NCBI GenBank assembly: GCA_000470535.1
Contig: CBRG010000112.1
Span: forward strand, 1 to 49,828
From: Streptomyces sp. AW19M42
GTDB lineage: Bacteria > Actinomycetota > Actinomycetes > Streptomycetales > Streptomycetaceae
Reading direction: 5' to 3'
Length of the DNA stretch: 49,828 bases
How positions within the stretch are numbered: position 1 is the stretch's first letter; each line of letters starts with the position of its first letter. Positions 10,248 through 18,653 of this stretch are shown piece after piece. Position numbers and translations under genes: made by a program. The notes beneath the pieces are model-generated. The model was not told where the DNA came from and did no database searches. It was given only the letters and a program-made list of their open reading frames with translations.

Positions 10248-10838
10248 ATGACCGAAAGCAGCACGCACCTCACCGACACCCGCACCGCCCTCTGGAAGGC
10301 CATCGGCCTGGCCGGAGCGACCCTTGCCGCCCTCCCCCCGGAACAGTTGGACCGCCCGACTCCCTGCCCCGACTACACCGTGCGACAGCTCTCCGGCCAC
10401 CTGATCGCCGGGCTGCGCAAGATCGCCCTGATCGGGCGCGGCGGTGATCCGCTGGGCTTCCCGGTGATCGCGGACGACGTCACCGACGCGGGCCGGGCAG
10501 CGGCATGGGAGAGCGCCACCCGCGAGGCCGAGGACGCGTGGTCGGACCCCGCGATCCTGAGCCGCCCGTTGCGCCTGCCGTTCGGCACCCTGCCCGGGGC
10601 GGCGGCCGCCACCGTGTTCACGACCGAGTTCACCCTGCACACCTGGGACCTGGCGAAGGCGGTGGGCCTGCGCCCCGACTGGGACCCGGAGGTGCTGGCG
10701 GGACCGCTGGCCGCAATGCGGCGCGCTCTGCCGGCCGAACCGCGCGGCGGCCGGGTGCCGTTCGGGACCGTCGTGGAGACGGGCGCGGACGCAGAGGACA
10801 TCGACCGGCTCGTGTCCTGGTACGGCCGGAAGCCGTGA
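10248..10838 (+). CDS. TIGR03086-type DinB-superfamily metal-binding protein
   Basis: A 196-residue protein of the mycothiol-dependent maleylpyruvate isomerase N-terminal/DinB superfamily. The N-terminal helix bundle contains CPDYTVRQLSGHLIAG with the first metal-ligand His, and the second site reads FTLHTWDLAKA. These proteins are predicted thiol-dependent enzymes (mycothiol in actinobacteria), but this one has no clear substrate. The ATG at 10248 sits just after the inverted-repeat operator. It lies upstream of, and probably cotranscribed with, the NmrA-type gene, both answering to the divergent WYL regulator. Confidence 0.8.
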   Translation: MTESSTHLTDTRTALWKAIGLAGATLAALPPEQLDRPTPCPDYTVRQLSGHLIAGLRKIALIGRGGDPLGFPVIADDVTDAGRAAAWESATREAEDAWSDPAILSRPLRLPFGTLPGAAAATVFTTEFTLHTWDLAKAVGLRPDWDPEVLAGPLAAMRRALPAEPRGGRVPFGTVVETGADAEDIDRLVSWYGRKP

Positions 10839-10843
10839 ACGCG

Positions 10844-10871
10844 GCACCCGGCACCCGGCACCCGGCACCCG
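10844..10871 (+). repeat. Four tandem GCACCCG heptamers
   Basis: Four exact 7-base repeats occupy the gap between the two genes, just after the stop at 10838. They look like a simple slippage tract. Confidence 0.8.
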
Positions 10872-10917
10872 GCCCAGAATCAGTGACAACCGCCCGACAA
10901 CAAGAGGACCTGACCGC

Positions 10918-11772
10918 ATGATCGTCGTAACCGGAGCAACCGGAAACGTAGGACGCCCGCTCGTACAGGCACTCGCCGCGGCAGGCCTGGACGTGACGGC
11001 GGTGTCCCGGAACGCCCCGGCGGACCGGTTCGCCGGGGCCGGCCCGTCGGTGCGGCACCACAGCGCGGACCTCGCCCGCCCCGGCAGCCTGCGCCCCGCT
11101 CTCGACGGCGCCGACGCGCTGTTCCTGCACGACACGGGGGCGGGCGCCCAGCTCCTGGACGTACCGGAGATCCTCGGCGTCGCGAGAGCCGCCGGGGTGG
11201 GCCGGATCGTGCTGCTGTCCTCCCAGGGCGTGGCCACCCGACCGGAGTCGGCCTCCCACGGAGGCGTGGGGCGGTCGCTGGAGGAAGCCGTCCGGCAGTC
11301 GGGCGCCCATTGGACGATCCTGCGCCCCGGAGGGTTCGCCTCCAACGCCTACGCCTGGGCGGAGTCGGTCCGCGTCCACCGGACCGTCGCGGCGCCGTTC
11401 GGGGACGTGGGCCATCCCGTCGTCGACCCGGCCGACATCGCCGAGGTCGCCGCCGCCGCACTGCACGAGGACGGTCACGCGGGAAACACGTACGAGCTGA
11501 CCGGACCGGCTCTCAGCACACCCCGGCAACGGGCGCGGAACCTCGCGGAAGTACTCGGTGAACCGATCACGTTCGTCGAGCAGAGCCGCGACGAAGCCCG
11601 TGCGCAGATGCTGCAGTTCATGCCGGAGGCGGTGGTCGGGACGACGCTCGCGATCCTCGGTGAGCCCACCCCCGCAGAGCAACGGGTCAGCCTTACGGCC
11701 GAACAGCTTCTCGGCCGCCCGGCCCGCACGTTCACCGAGTGGGCCGGCCGGAACATCGGGGCCTTCAAGTAG
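10918..11772 (+). CDS. NmrA/SDR-type NAD(P)-binding oxidoreductase
   Basis: A 284-residue atypical short-chain dehydrogenase. The Rossmann nucleotide-binding motif TGATGNVGR is at residues 5-13, with a basic/Arg switch region after beta-2 (SRNAP). The middle carries RIVLLSSQG and LRPGGFASN, matching NmrA-like/NAD(P)H:quinone oxidoreductase type proteins that sense or use NAD(P)H. There is no classical YxxxK pair, as usual in NmrA-like members. An AGAGGA ribosome binding site precedes the ATG. Follows the DinB-like gene in the same orientation. Confidence 0.85.
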   Translation: MIVVTGATGNVGRPLVQALAAAGLDVTAVSRNAPADRFAGAGPSVRHHSADLARPGSLRPALDGADALFLHDTGAGAQLLDVPEILGVARAAGVGRIVLLSSQGVATRPESASHGGVGRSLEEAVRQSGAHWTILRPGGFASNAYAWAESVRVHRTVAAPFGDVGHPVVDPADIAEVAAAALHEDGHAGNTYELTGPALSTPRQRARNLAEVLGEPITFVEQSRDEARAQMLQFMPEAVVGTTLAILGEPTPAEQRVSLTAEQLLGRPARTFTEWAGRNIGAFK

Positions 11773-11830
11773 GGCGAAAGGGGCCACACTCCCCCGCGCG
11801 GCCACAGACGCGGCCGCCGTCGGGGGCGAT

Positions 11831-12306
11831 TCACGGACGCCTGGTCCGCCACAGGTACCCGGCCCCGGCCAGCGTCACGACGAACGTCAGGGCGACCACC
11901 GGCCAGCGCAGGGCCGGGTCCGCGCCGCTTCCCTCGTCGGCGAGGACGAAGACGTACCAGCCGACCTTGATGACGAGGGGGGCGAGAAAGCCCAGAGCCG
12001 CCCCGATCCACTTCTTGGCCACGGTCCCGTAGCGGGCACGGTCCAGTAGCGGGCACGGCACACGATCACGGCGCTGCCGCCCAGACCCGCGATGGCTATC
12101 CAGTTCAGGACCGTGCTGTGGGCCAGGTAGGGCAGGACGGTGCTGACCAGCAGGAGCACCAGGGGCAGCCACACCGGGGACCGGGGCCGGCCCGGCTTCC
12201 GGGCCTTCACGCCCGCGTCGCCGCCGACCTCCTGGAAAGCCGTCGCGGCGATCACCCGGGGGTCACCCACCTCGTCCAGGATCTCCGGGCAGCAGCCGTG
12301 AGCCAC
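11831..12306 (-). pseudogene. Frameshifted small membrane protein
   Basis: Two overlapping minus-strand frames together make one membrane protein of about 150 residues. The upstream frame supplies PEILDEVGDPRVIAATAF and one or two hydrophobic segments (VWLPLVLLLVSTVLPYLAH; VLNWIAIAGLGGSAVIV), ending in CRARY. The downstream frame resumes with RARYGTVAKKWIGAALGF, then LVIKVGWYVFVLA and LRWPVVALTFVVTLAGAGYL. The break falls exactly in a 17-base tandem duplication (12029-12058). Removing one copy restores a continuous CRARYGTVAKKW reading. The GTG at 12306 is a tentative start. I do not recognise the family. Confidence 0.65.
12029..12058. repeat. 17-bp tandem duplication causing a frameshift
   Basis: GTAGCGGGCACGG occurs at 12029 and again at 12046, an offset of 17 bases, which is not a multiple of three. 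The two copies encode RARY in two different minus-strand frames. Confidence 0.8.
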
Positions 12307-12620
12307 CGCCCTGCCCGGAGCGGGCGGGAGCGGAGTCTCGGCACCCCGCAGAAGGCGTCTGCGCCGACCAGCTGGGCCTCGGCGTCGCACGCACGGCAGA
12401 TCCCAAGGCTGCCGACGACCGCAAGCAGGACCTGGCAGCCATGACGCGCGAGCGCGCGCTCGGCAAGCAGAAGGCCGACGAGCAAGGCGAGGCGTCGCAG
12501 AGCAAGACATGGCGTCACAGCGGAAGACAAGGCGCAAGAAGTGAAGGCCCGCCACTCCTGGAAACCGCCCGGGAAGTTGCGGGCCTTCGCCCTGTCCGCC
12601 CGTCTGCGGGCCCGGCGCCC
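12307..12620. other. Intergenic stretch with a possible gene remnant
   Basis: No convincing gene. On the plus strand 12390-12530 reads as a charged helical stretch (AADDRKQDLAAMTRERALG, KQKADEQGEASQSK) that resembles the end of a decayed coding sequence, but there is no start and the frame dissolves into the 3' end of the MFS gene. Confidence 0.4.
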
Positions 12621-14084
12621 TCAGACCGCCTTGCGCGGCAGTCGCAGGCTCAGCAGCACCGTCAGCGCGACCATGCCCAGCTGGACGAACAGCGTGATCA
12701 GCAGGGCGTCCCGCATCCCCGAGCCGGGCAGCAGCGCGAGGAAGAGCGAGCCGAGCGTCGCCACCCCGAGCGCCATGGCCGACTGCTGGGTGGTGATCAT
12801 GACGCCGCTGCCCACACCGGCCCGGTGCGCGGGCACGTCCGAGAGCACGATGCGGAAGAGCACCGGCTGTTGCAGTGACGTGCCGAGTCCGGCGAGCGCG
12901 ACCCCTGGGGCCAGGTCCGCGATGCCGAGCCCCGGCCAGTTCCGCCAGACCGCCCCCGCGACCAGCGCGACGCCCACCGCCTGGATCAGCCCGCCCACCG
13001 GCACGACCCGGCTGCCGAGCCGTGCGGTCAGCCGCGGTCCCGCGAGGGAGCCCAGGAAGAACGCCACCGCCATCGGCATCAGGGCGAGCCCCGCCTCGAC
13101 GGGCCCCATCCGCAGCCCCTGCTGCAGCGCCACGGCGAACACGAACATGAAGCCGCTGAAGCCGAGCATGAGCGGCAGGATCAGCGCAAGCCCCCTTCGC
13201 AGCGGCAACGATTGGAACAGGCTGAGCGGTACCAGCGGAGTCCGGCCCGCCCGGTCGGCGCGCAGCTCGACCCGGCAGAAGGCGGCCACGGAGACCGGGA
13301 ACAGCGCCAGCATGACCCAGGTCCACACCGGCCAGCCCGCCGCCCGGCCCTCGGTCAACGGCAGCAGCAGGGTTATCAGGGAGGTGGCGAGCAGCAGCGT
13401 GCCCGGTATGTCCACCGACGCGGGCTGTGCGCTGCGGGTCTCCGGGACGGAGCGCACCGCGAGGATCAGACCGAGCAGGGCGACCGGCACGTTCACCAGG
13501 AACACTGCACGCCAGCTCACGCCCGCGATGTCGGCCGCGACGAGTACACCGCCGAGGATCTGCCCGGCCACCATGGAGAGCCCGATCGTGGCACCGTAAA
13601 GGCTCATCGCCCGTGCCTTGCGCGGACCTTGGGTGGTGGACTGGATGGTGGCGAGCACCTGCGGCATCATCAGCGCGGCCGCGGCACCCTGGGCGACCCG
13701 GGCCCCGACCAGCGTCCAGGCGTCGGGGGCCAGACCGCAGGCGAGCGAGGTGAGGCCGAAGGCGGCCATGCCGGTCAGGAAGAGCCGGCGGCGTCCGACC
13801 GTGTCGCCGAGGCGGCCGCCCAGGACGAGGAGTACGGCGTACGCGACGCCATAGCCTGCGACGACGAGTTCGAGCAGGGCGGGGCCCGCATGGAGATCCT
13901 GGTCGATGGCGGGCAGGGCGACGTTGACGATGAAGAAGTCGATGAGCGGCAGGGCGGCGCCGAGCAGCACGGTGAACAGCCCCAGCGAACTTAACTCGGG
14001 TGCCGCGGACGTGTGTTCAAGCGGACGGACAGGGGTAGTGGGAAGAAGGACAGGAGGACGGGTCGACGCAGTCGATTCACTCAC
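12621..14084 (-). CDS. DHA2-family MFS drug exporter (EmrB/QacA type)
   Basis: A 487-residue, 14-segment proton-driven multidrug efflux pump. Family signatures include DFFIVNVALPAIDQDL after segment 1, VLGGRLGDTVGRRRLFL in the A motif between segments 2 and 3, and RVAQGAAAALMMPQVLA. A GTG start at 14084 (VSESTAST) gives the usual family length; an in-frame upstream extension of about 30 residues from 14177 is possible but crosses an AT-rich promoter-like stretch. No regulator lies next to it; the remnant XRE regulator upstream on the other strand may have been its former neighbour. Confidence 0.88.
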   Translation of the reverse strand: MSESTASTRPPVLLPTTPVRPLEHTSAAPELSSLGLFTVLLGAALPLIDFFIVNVALPAIDQDLHAGPALLELVVAGYGVAYAVLLVLGGRLGDTVGRRRLFLTGMAAFGLTSLACGLAPDAWTLVGARVAQGAAAALMMPQVLATIQSTTQGPRKARAMSLYGATIGLSMVAGQILGGVLVAADIAGVSWRAVFLVNVPVALLGLILAVRSVPETRSAQPASVDIPGTLLLATSLITLLLPLTEGRAAGWPVWTWVMLALFPVSVAAFCRVELRADRAGRTPLVPLSLFQSLPLRRGLALILPLMLGFSGFMFVFAVALQQGLRMGPVEAGLALMPMAVAFFLGSLAGPRLTARLGSRVVPVGGLIQAVGVALVAGAVWRNWPGLGIADLAPGVALAGLGTSLQQPVLFRIVLSDVPAHRAGVGSGVMITTQQSAMALGVATLGSLFLALLPGSGMRDALLITLFVQLGMVALTVLLSLRLPRKAV

Positions 14085-14196
14085 GACATCTACAATCCCC
14101 GTCTCGTTAGCCTGGTACCAGAGTGTCTCCAGAGTTTCTTTATCCTGGTATAAAAAGTACCCGTCAACGGGTTGAGGCATACGGCACCCCGGGAGT
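14085..14196. promoter_or_regulatory. AT-rich promoter region of the MFS gene
   Basis: A locally AT-rich stretch in otherwise very GC-rich DNA. It contains the palindromic block CTGGTACCAG (14112-14121) and a similar half-site CTGGTATA 33 bases on, either side of TTTCTTTA. This looks like a promoter overlapped by a two-part operator. Confidence 0.45.
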
Positions 14197-14298
14197 ATGA
14201 CGCACAGTCCGGCGAGCCTGTCCCAGGCCGCCGCGCGCAGCCCTCGGACCAGCGGGAACGGGCCGGGTGCCGAGGTCGAAACGCCTGAACGCACCTTC

Positions 14299-14430
14299 CG
14301 CAGGGCCGAGTTGGCACCCTTCCCGCGAATCCGTCGCGAGCGCATCACCCCGGAGCAGGTGGGCCTGCCGCCGGGCCGCAGGCCCCACACACCGGGGCTG
14401 CGCCGCGAGAAAATCGCCCACCCCGCCGTG
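14299..14430 (+). pseudogene. Remnant of an XRE (MmyB-like) regulator
   Basis: One frame reads RRAELAPFPRIRRERITPEQ followed by VGLPPGRRPHTPGLRREKIA, which is the N-terminal HTH signature of the large actinobacterial XRE/MmyB-like regulator family. The reading then loses the family pattern at about 14430, where the IS630-like remnant begins. The rest of the roughly 280-residue protein is missing. Confidence 0.7.
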
Positions 14431-14526
14431 GTCATATCAGGGGTGGCGGGCCTGGGCCACCGGTGGCGTGCGGGCGTTGGCTTCGAAAGGGCCGTCGGGA
14501 CCGGATCCGAAGTTGTCGGACGAGCA

Positions 14527-15175
14527 GTCGGCCCGGTTGAAAGCACGTTTCATCTGCGGGTCGGGATCACCACGACGTGGCAGGTGATGCGCCGGCTCGG
14601 CCATACCCCGCAGTTCCCGATCCATCGGGCGGTCGAGCGGGACGAGGCCGCGATCGCGCAGCGCGGCGGTATCAGTGGCCGCCGGCAGAAGAGTCGCCGC
14701 GCGCTCGGGCACCTGGATCGTCTTCGCGGACAGGTGTGGCCGCGCTGAAGGCGCACAAGGCCACCACCTGGCACCGAAAGGCGAAACACCGGTGGTGAAG
14801 GTGACCGCCAAGGGCACGGTGCGGGTGTCGGTCGCCGGGCTGTGCTGTTATCGGCCCGGCGACCGTTTCCGGCTGGATCTATCGCACCCTGCTCTACCGT
14901 GGCCGTAGAGGCGAGCCCAAAGGACTCCGCGAACCGGAGCTGATCCGGTTGCTGGACGCCGCTCACCAGCAGCTACGGGCACCGATCGTGCTGATCCGGG
15001 ACCTCCTGTCGCTGCACAGGACTCCCGCGATCCGCTCGGCGATCGCTGCCCGCCGCCCACTGCTGGCCTATCAACTACCGGCCTACGCGACCGAGCTCAA
15101 CCCGGTCGAGAAGGTCTGGGTTCTGCGGACGATGGTCGCGTCGCTCAACGACGCCAAGCCGACGCGACTGCCACG
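14527..15175 (+). mobile_element. Degenerate IS630-family transposase
   Basis: Pieces in three plus-strand frames add up to a DDE transposase. In order: VGITTTWQVMRRLGHTPQFP with AVERDEAAIA (from 14527), PGTWIVFADRCG with GETPVVKVTAKGTVRVSVAG (14675 frame), then RAPIVLIRDLLSLHRTPAIR and LPAYATELNPVEKVW (14949 frame). The last matches the C-terminal catalytic region of IS630/Tc1-like transposases. At least three frame changes make it inactive. Terminal repeats were not found. Its 3' end abuts or overlaps the last codons of the DAHP synthase gene. Confidence 0.75.
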
Positions 15176-16374
15176 GCCTGGTCGATGTTGAGGCGGGGGT
15201 CGCAGAGGGTGGTGTAACTCAGTGGGTCGAGAAGGTCATCGAGAGATGACTCGTCCGCCACACATTCACCGACGTTCTCCGGCGTGGCTTCCAGGTGCAG
15301 CCCCCCTGCGACCACGTGCTCTGCGGCGGCCGCCTCTTGGAAGAGCTCCACCTCGCGCTTGATGATGGTCAGCAGGCGGGTCTTGCGGCCCAAGGGGCCG
15401 CGCTGAGTGTTGCCGTGCATCGGATCGCACAGCCAGATGACCGGATGCCCCGCGTCGCGGACAGCGGCCATCAACGGTGGCAGCCACTCCGCGACTCGAT
15501 CCGCGCCCATCCGGGAGATGAGCGTCAGTCGGCCGGGCGTACGAGCCGGGTCCAGGACCGAACAGAGCTGAGTCAGCTCGGCGGGTGTCATCGTCGGACC
15601 GACCTTGCAGGCCACCGGATTCTGGACCCGGGCCAGCAACTGCACGTGTGCACCGTCCAACTGGCGGGTGCGGTCGCCAATCCATGGCCAGTGCGTCGAG
15701 GACAGCAGCAAGCCGCCCTGGCCACGACGCAGCAGCGGTAGCTCATAGTCCAGCACGAGGGCCTCGTGACTCGTCCACACAGGTGACGCGGACGGCAGAC
15801 CCCAGGCGCCACCGAGTCGGCGCAGGAATTCCGTTCCGGCGTGAGCGGCCCGGTAGCCGGTGAGCAGGCGCGCCGGATCCGGCTGGCGTAGCTGCGGATC
15901 GGGCTGCGGGTCGTTGACCAAGTGGCCGCGGAACGCCGGCAGTTCGAGCTCTCCGTGCCGCTCCAGATCGGCGGAGCGGGGCTTGGCGAACTGACCCGCG
16001 ATCCGACCCACCCGCACCACGGACAGGCCGGTACGGGCCTGCATCGCCCCGGCCATCGCGTCGAGCATGCCAGCCTTGCGTCTGAGCACCTCGGGAACGC
16101 AATCCGCGGGGTCCTCGGCGCAGTCGCCGGCCTGCAGGATCTGTAGTCCGCCGGCCGCGACCTCGGCGAGGAGCAGCCGCAGATGGCGTATCTCGTCCCA
16201 GGTCACCAGGCCGGGTAAGTCATTGAGTGCGCTGCTGTGCCGTTCAGCCAGGCCGTGATCCTTCCACCGCGGTTGCTGCTGGGCCGGCAGAGTGCGAAGC
16301 CATTGACCCTCGCGCTCCGGATCCGAAGTGAGATCGTTTTCGGCTATCGGTGTGAGGGTGAGAGGCGTAGTCAC
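15145..16374 (-). CDS. Class II DAHP synthase (3-deoxy-7-phosphoheptulonate synthase)
   Basis: A 409-residue enzyme condensing phosphoenolpyruvate and erythrose 4-phosphate to DAHP, the entry to the shikimate pathway. Class II landmarks are present: LQAGDCAEDPADC, ACKVGPTMTPAEL, ISRMGADRVAEWLPPL, VIWLCDPMHGNT and GGLHLEATPENVGEC. It is shorter than the roughly 450-residue housekeeping form, as is typical of secondary-metabolism copies. I prefer the GTG at 16374, preceded by GGGGGA at 7 bases, over in-frame ATGs at 16437 and 16422. It is the last gene of the aromatic cluster and should raise shikimate flux for that product. The C-terminal codons run against the IS630 remnant. Confidence 0.9.
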   Translation of the reverse strand: MTTPLTLTPIAENDLTSDPEREGQWLRTLPAQQQPRWKDHGLAERHSSALNDLPGLVTWDEIRHLRLLLAEVAAGGLQILQAGDCAEDPADCVPEVLRRKAGMLDAMAGAMQARTGLSVVRVGRIAGQFAKPRSADLERHGELELPAFRGHLVNDPQPDPQLRQPDPARLLTGYRAAHAGTEFLRRLGGAWGLPSASPVWTSHEALVLDYELPLLRRGQGGLLLSSTHWPWIGDRTRQLDGAHVQLLARVQNPVACKVGPTMTPAELTQLCSVLDPARTPGRLTLISRMGADRVAEWLPPLMAAVRDAGHPVIWLCDPMHGNTQRGPLGRKTRLLTIIKREVELFQEAAAAEHVVAGGLHLEATPENVGECVADESSLDDLLDPLSYTTLCDPRLNIDQAVAVASAWRR

Positions 16375-16558
16375 GAATTTATCCCCCGAGTTCGAAGCTC
16401 GTCGCTCCAAAGTTGCGGACATTCCCGCGATGGCCAACCAGCACCTAGCCTGTTCCAGAAGGCGAAGGCGGACGACTGCTCAGGCGGGTAGGAGGTTGCG
16501 CTCTGGATCAATGAGAACAGTCATACCGTCCTCACCGGAAACCGATTCACGTGCAACT

Positions 16559-16669
16559 GAACCGGACGTCACGGTGTCGTGCAAATAGGCGGGCGACAGA
16601 TTTCCCTGGCACGCGGAATCTGCTCACGCTCCGGGAAGGGACGCGACCGGGTCACCGCACCGCGGACGA
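16559..16669 (+). pseudogene. Inverted fragment copy of the five-cysteine protein gene
   Basis: These 111 bases align without gaps to the last 111 bases of the gene at 18654-19178, in opposite orientation; by hand count about 86 positions match. The fragment reads EPDVTVSCK, a stop, then AGDRFPWHAESAHAPGRD, against EPDVTVSCVQAGDGCTWRAE in the intact protein. It overlaps the 3' end of the reductase gene on the other strand. Confidence 0.8.
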
Positions 16670-17280
16670 GACGATGACTGGACCAACGGCAGTGTTGCGC
16701 GGCTCTGGGCCGGCGACCCGGCCGCGTTGAGGGTCATGCCGAGCTGACGGCCCACGGCCGCACATAGGTCCGGGGCCGCGGTGCGCATCAGGTCCTCGTG
16801 ATTGTTCTGGGTGAAGCACGCCGACGCCACGTTCCTGTTTTTCAACCGCAGGTACCACGGGAACAACGATGCCAGCGCAGGCTCGGTCAGCATCGTGCGC
16901 GAATGCACGATCGTGCCCACCGTCAAGCCGCCGAAAGGGCGTTCCGTGGATTTCATGAAGCTCTTCAGGCGCTCCTGGAAGATCTTCAGCACCGAAGGCA
17001 CGTTCCCCGCGTACACCGGCATGGCGAGCAGCATGGCCTGCGCACCCTCGGCCATATCGATGACACTCTCGAAGTCGTCGTTGAGCGTGCACCGCCCCAC
17101 ATCGGGTTCGAGGCAGGTGTCCTCGCCCTCGCACATCTCGATGCGATGGTCGATCAACCGGATCCGCTGGATCTCCGCGTCGCCGACCTCCTGGGTGACG
17201 CCGGCAATCGCCGCCTCAAGCAACGCGTCCGTCAGCGACGGGAGACGCCTCTGTGTGCAAGACAATGCAATGATCTTCAT
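16624..17280 (-). CDS. NAD(P)H-dependent FMN reductase / iron-sulfur flavoprotein-like
   Basis: A 218-residue flavodoxin-fold protein. The N-terminal strand (MKIIALSCTQRR) leads into the FMN phosphate loop region; the motif C-x5-C-x7-C-x3-DD (CEGEDTCLEPDVGRCTLNDD) at about residues 49-69 resembles the cysteine cluster of Isf-type flavoproteins, and LLAMPVYAGNVPSVLK is the conserved FMN-binding turn. An AGGGGAGG ribosome binding site precedes the ATG by about 9 bases. It could supply reduced flavin or electrons to the cluster's dioxygenase, which lacks an obvious dedicated reductase. The last 15 or so residues are encoded opposite the inverted fragment and are probably not original. Confidence 0.8.
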   Translation of the reverse strand: MKIIALSCTQRRLPSLTDALLEAAIAGVTQEVGDAEIQRIRLIDHRIEMCEGEDTCLEPDVGRCTLNDDFESVIDMAEGAQAMLLAMPVYAGNVPSVLKIFQERLKSFMKSTERPFGGLTVGTIVHSRTMLTEPALASLFPWYLRLKNRNVASACFTQNNHEDLMRTAAPDLCAAVGRQLGMTLNAAGSPAQSRATLPLVQSSSRPRCGDPVASLPGA

Positions 17281-17429
17281 CTGGATAGACCTCCCCTTAT
17301 CCGCTCATTGCCATTCAAGAGCGCGCCACCCGGGATCGGGCCGCCTGACAAAGCGCCCGGGGCCGCACTCTGAGGCAGCCTCAGCCACTCAAGAAGTAAA
17401 TGCTTACCGATCAAACGCTCTTCAGCGCC

Positions 17430-18488
17430 CTACCGACTTTCCGTCAGGAAGCCAAACGCCTTGCCGTTGAGGGTATAGGTCATGTGCATTCCCGAACCTT
17501 CCGCGGCCGCGCCACGCGAGACGACGTATGGCATGTGCCACTGGTATCTCACGAGGGCACCCTTTTCCGGACGGAAGTCGGACCCGTCATACCGCGAGAC
17601 GTCGCCGTAGTTATTGACGCCGAATCGACGGGGGTGGGCGCCGATCCCTGGCAGCACAGCCGAACCGGCTTTTGCAAATTCTTCCGGTGTCTCCAGCTGC
17701 GCAACGCTTTTCTCCGTCTCGAGCGCCAGCGCATTGTAGTAGTCGCGAATCTGAATACCGCTGGATCGAGCAACCACCTCCCCGGGAACAAACAGGTACA
17801 TGAGATGGTTCCCGTAGAGAAGGTTGGAGCCGTACGAGGCGTTCTTCATCACGAGCAGGTTTCCACAGTCCCTTTTGAGGAATTCCTCTTTGACCATGTC
17901 GAGATGCGGACCGATTTTCAGGGTCGGCTCGATGGTCTCTCGAAGTGTCCAGGGCATGTCTCGTACCGTTTCGCCCTCGTCGAAGGACGGCTTCCGCACG
18001 GGGAGGTACTGAACCAGATCAGCGGCCTGCAATTCGGACTCGGCCACCATCTCCGCATTGCGGAACTGGTCCTCGCCCGTCTTCATGGTGCTCATCAACG
18101 CCTGCTGGAAGCGGAAGCACCTGTAGCCGTCCTGCATCGACATGGGGAAGGCTGTGAAAATTCCCTGGATGCTGGGGTCCGACTTGTACGTGACGGACAT
18201 CAACAGAAATCCGTCGTAGTAATTGGCGTACTCGTCGAGCACGATCCCCTGGAAGGATGAGATCGGGAAATCTTCCGGGCTATCGAACTGTCGTTCGATC
18301 AAGTGGCACTTGGAAAAGAGTGGGTTCTCGTCAAAGAAATAGCTGACTGCGTCCCGAAAATCTTCGAGCGAAAAAGGCTGCTCAACGCTATACGTTGAAA
18401 GCGCTGGAATGAATTGCGCCACACTAAGGGGCCGCGGAAAGGTCATTAGGTTGAGGCGGATCATTTTGTCAACCATCGACAAAGGCAT
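17430..18488 (-). CDS. Condensation-superfamily acyltransferase-like protein without the active-site His
   Basis: A 352-residue protein resembling the CoA-dependent acyltransferase/NRPS condensation fold. The N-terminal half has the pattern PLSVAQFIPALSTYSVEQPF, then FRDAVSYFFDENPLFSKCHL. The position of the catalytic HHxxxDG reads PMSMQDG (residues 115-121), keeping Asp-Gly but lacking both His. The C-terminal part has FGVNNYGDVSRYDG and GMHMTYTLNGKAFGFL, like the bridging and latch strands of the family. GGAG precedes the ATG at 18488 by 8 bases. Base composition is clearly less GC-rich than neighbouring genes, suggesting transfer. Role unknown: binding protein, divergent acyltransferase or non-acyl-transfer enzyme. 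Confidence 0.6.
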   Translation of the reverse strand: MPLSMVDKMIRLNLMTFPRPLSVAQFIPALSTYSVEQPFSLEDFRDAVSYFFDENPLFSKCHLIERQFDSPEDFPISSFQGIVLDEYANYYDGFLLMSVTYKSDPSIQGIFTAFPMSMQDGYRCFRFQQALMSTMKTGEDQFRNAEMVAESELQAADLVQYLPVRKPSFDEGETVRDMPWTLRETIEPTLKIGPHLDMVKEEFLKRDCGNLLVMKNASYGSNLLYGNHLMYLFVPGEVVARSSGIQIRDYYNALALETEKSVAQLETPEEFAKAGSAVLPGIGAHPRRFGVNNYGDVSRYDGSDFRPEKGALVRYQWHMPYVVSRGAAAEGSGMHMTYTLNGKAFGFLTESR

Positions 18489-18653
18489 GCCTGATCACTC
18501 CGATAGACGGGTACGAGAAGTACTGGAAGACGCTTCAGCCGAGGGGCCGGCAAAGCCGCGAAAAAACAGTCGAATTAGAAGGGCCTTGTGCGATCCCGCC
18601 GCACTCGGACATTTTTTCGCGGCAACTGTACTGCCGTCGGTTCAATCAACAGC
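18489..18653. other. Intergenic gap within the aromatic cluster
   Basis: A 165-base relatively AT-rich gap with runs such as AAAAAACAG and TTTTTTCGC. A possible promoter or attenuator for the downstream acyltransferase-like gene, but no clear hairpin is visible. Confidence 0.3.

Noticed and set aside
10844..10871. GCACCCG repeats and other short tandem repeats as a CRISPR array
   Set aside because: No unique spacers between copies and no cas genes anywhere in the window.
16511..16588. A 25-codon plus-strand peptide ending TEPDVTVSCK as a possible peptide-natural-product precursor
   Set aside because: Its second half is simply the inverted fragment of the five-Cys gene, and no peptide-modifying enzyme is nearby.
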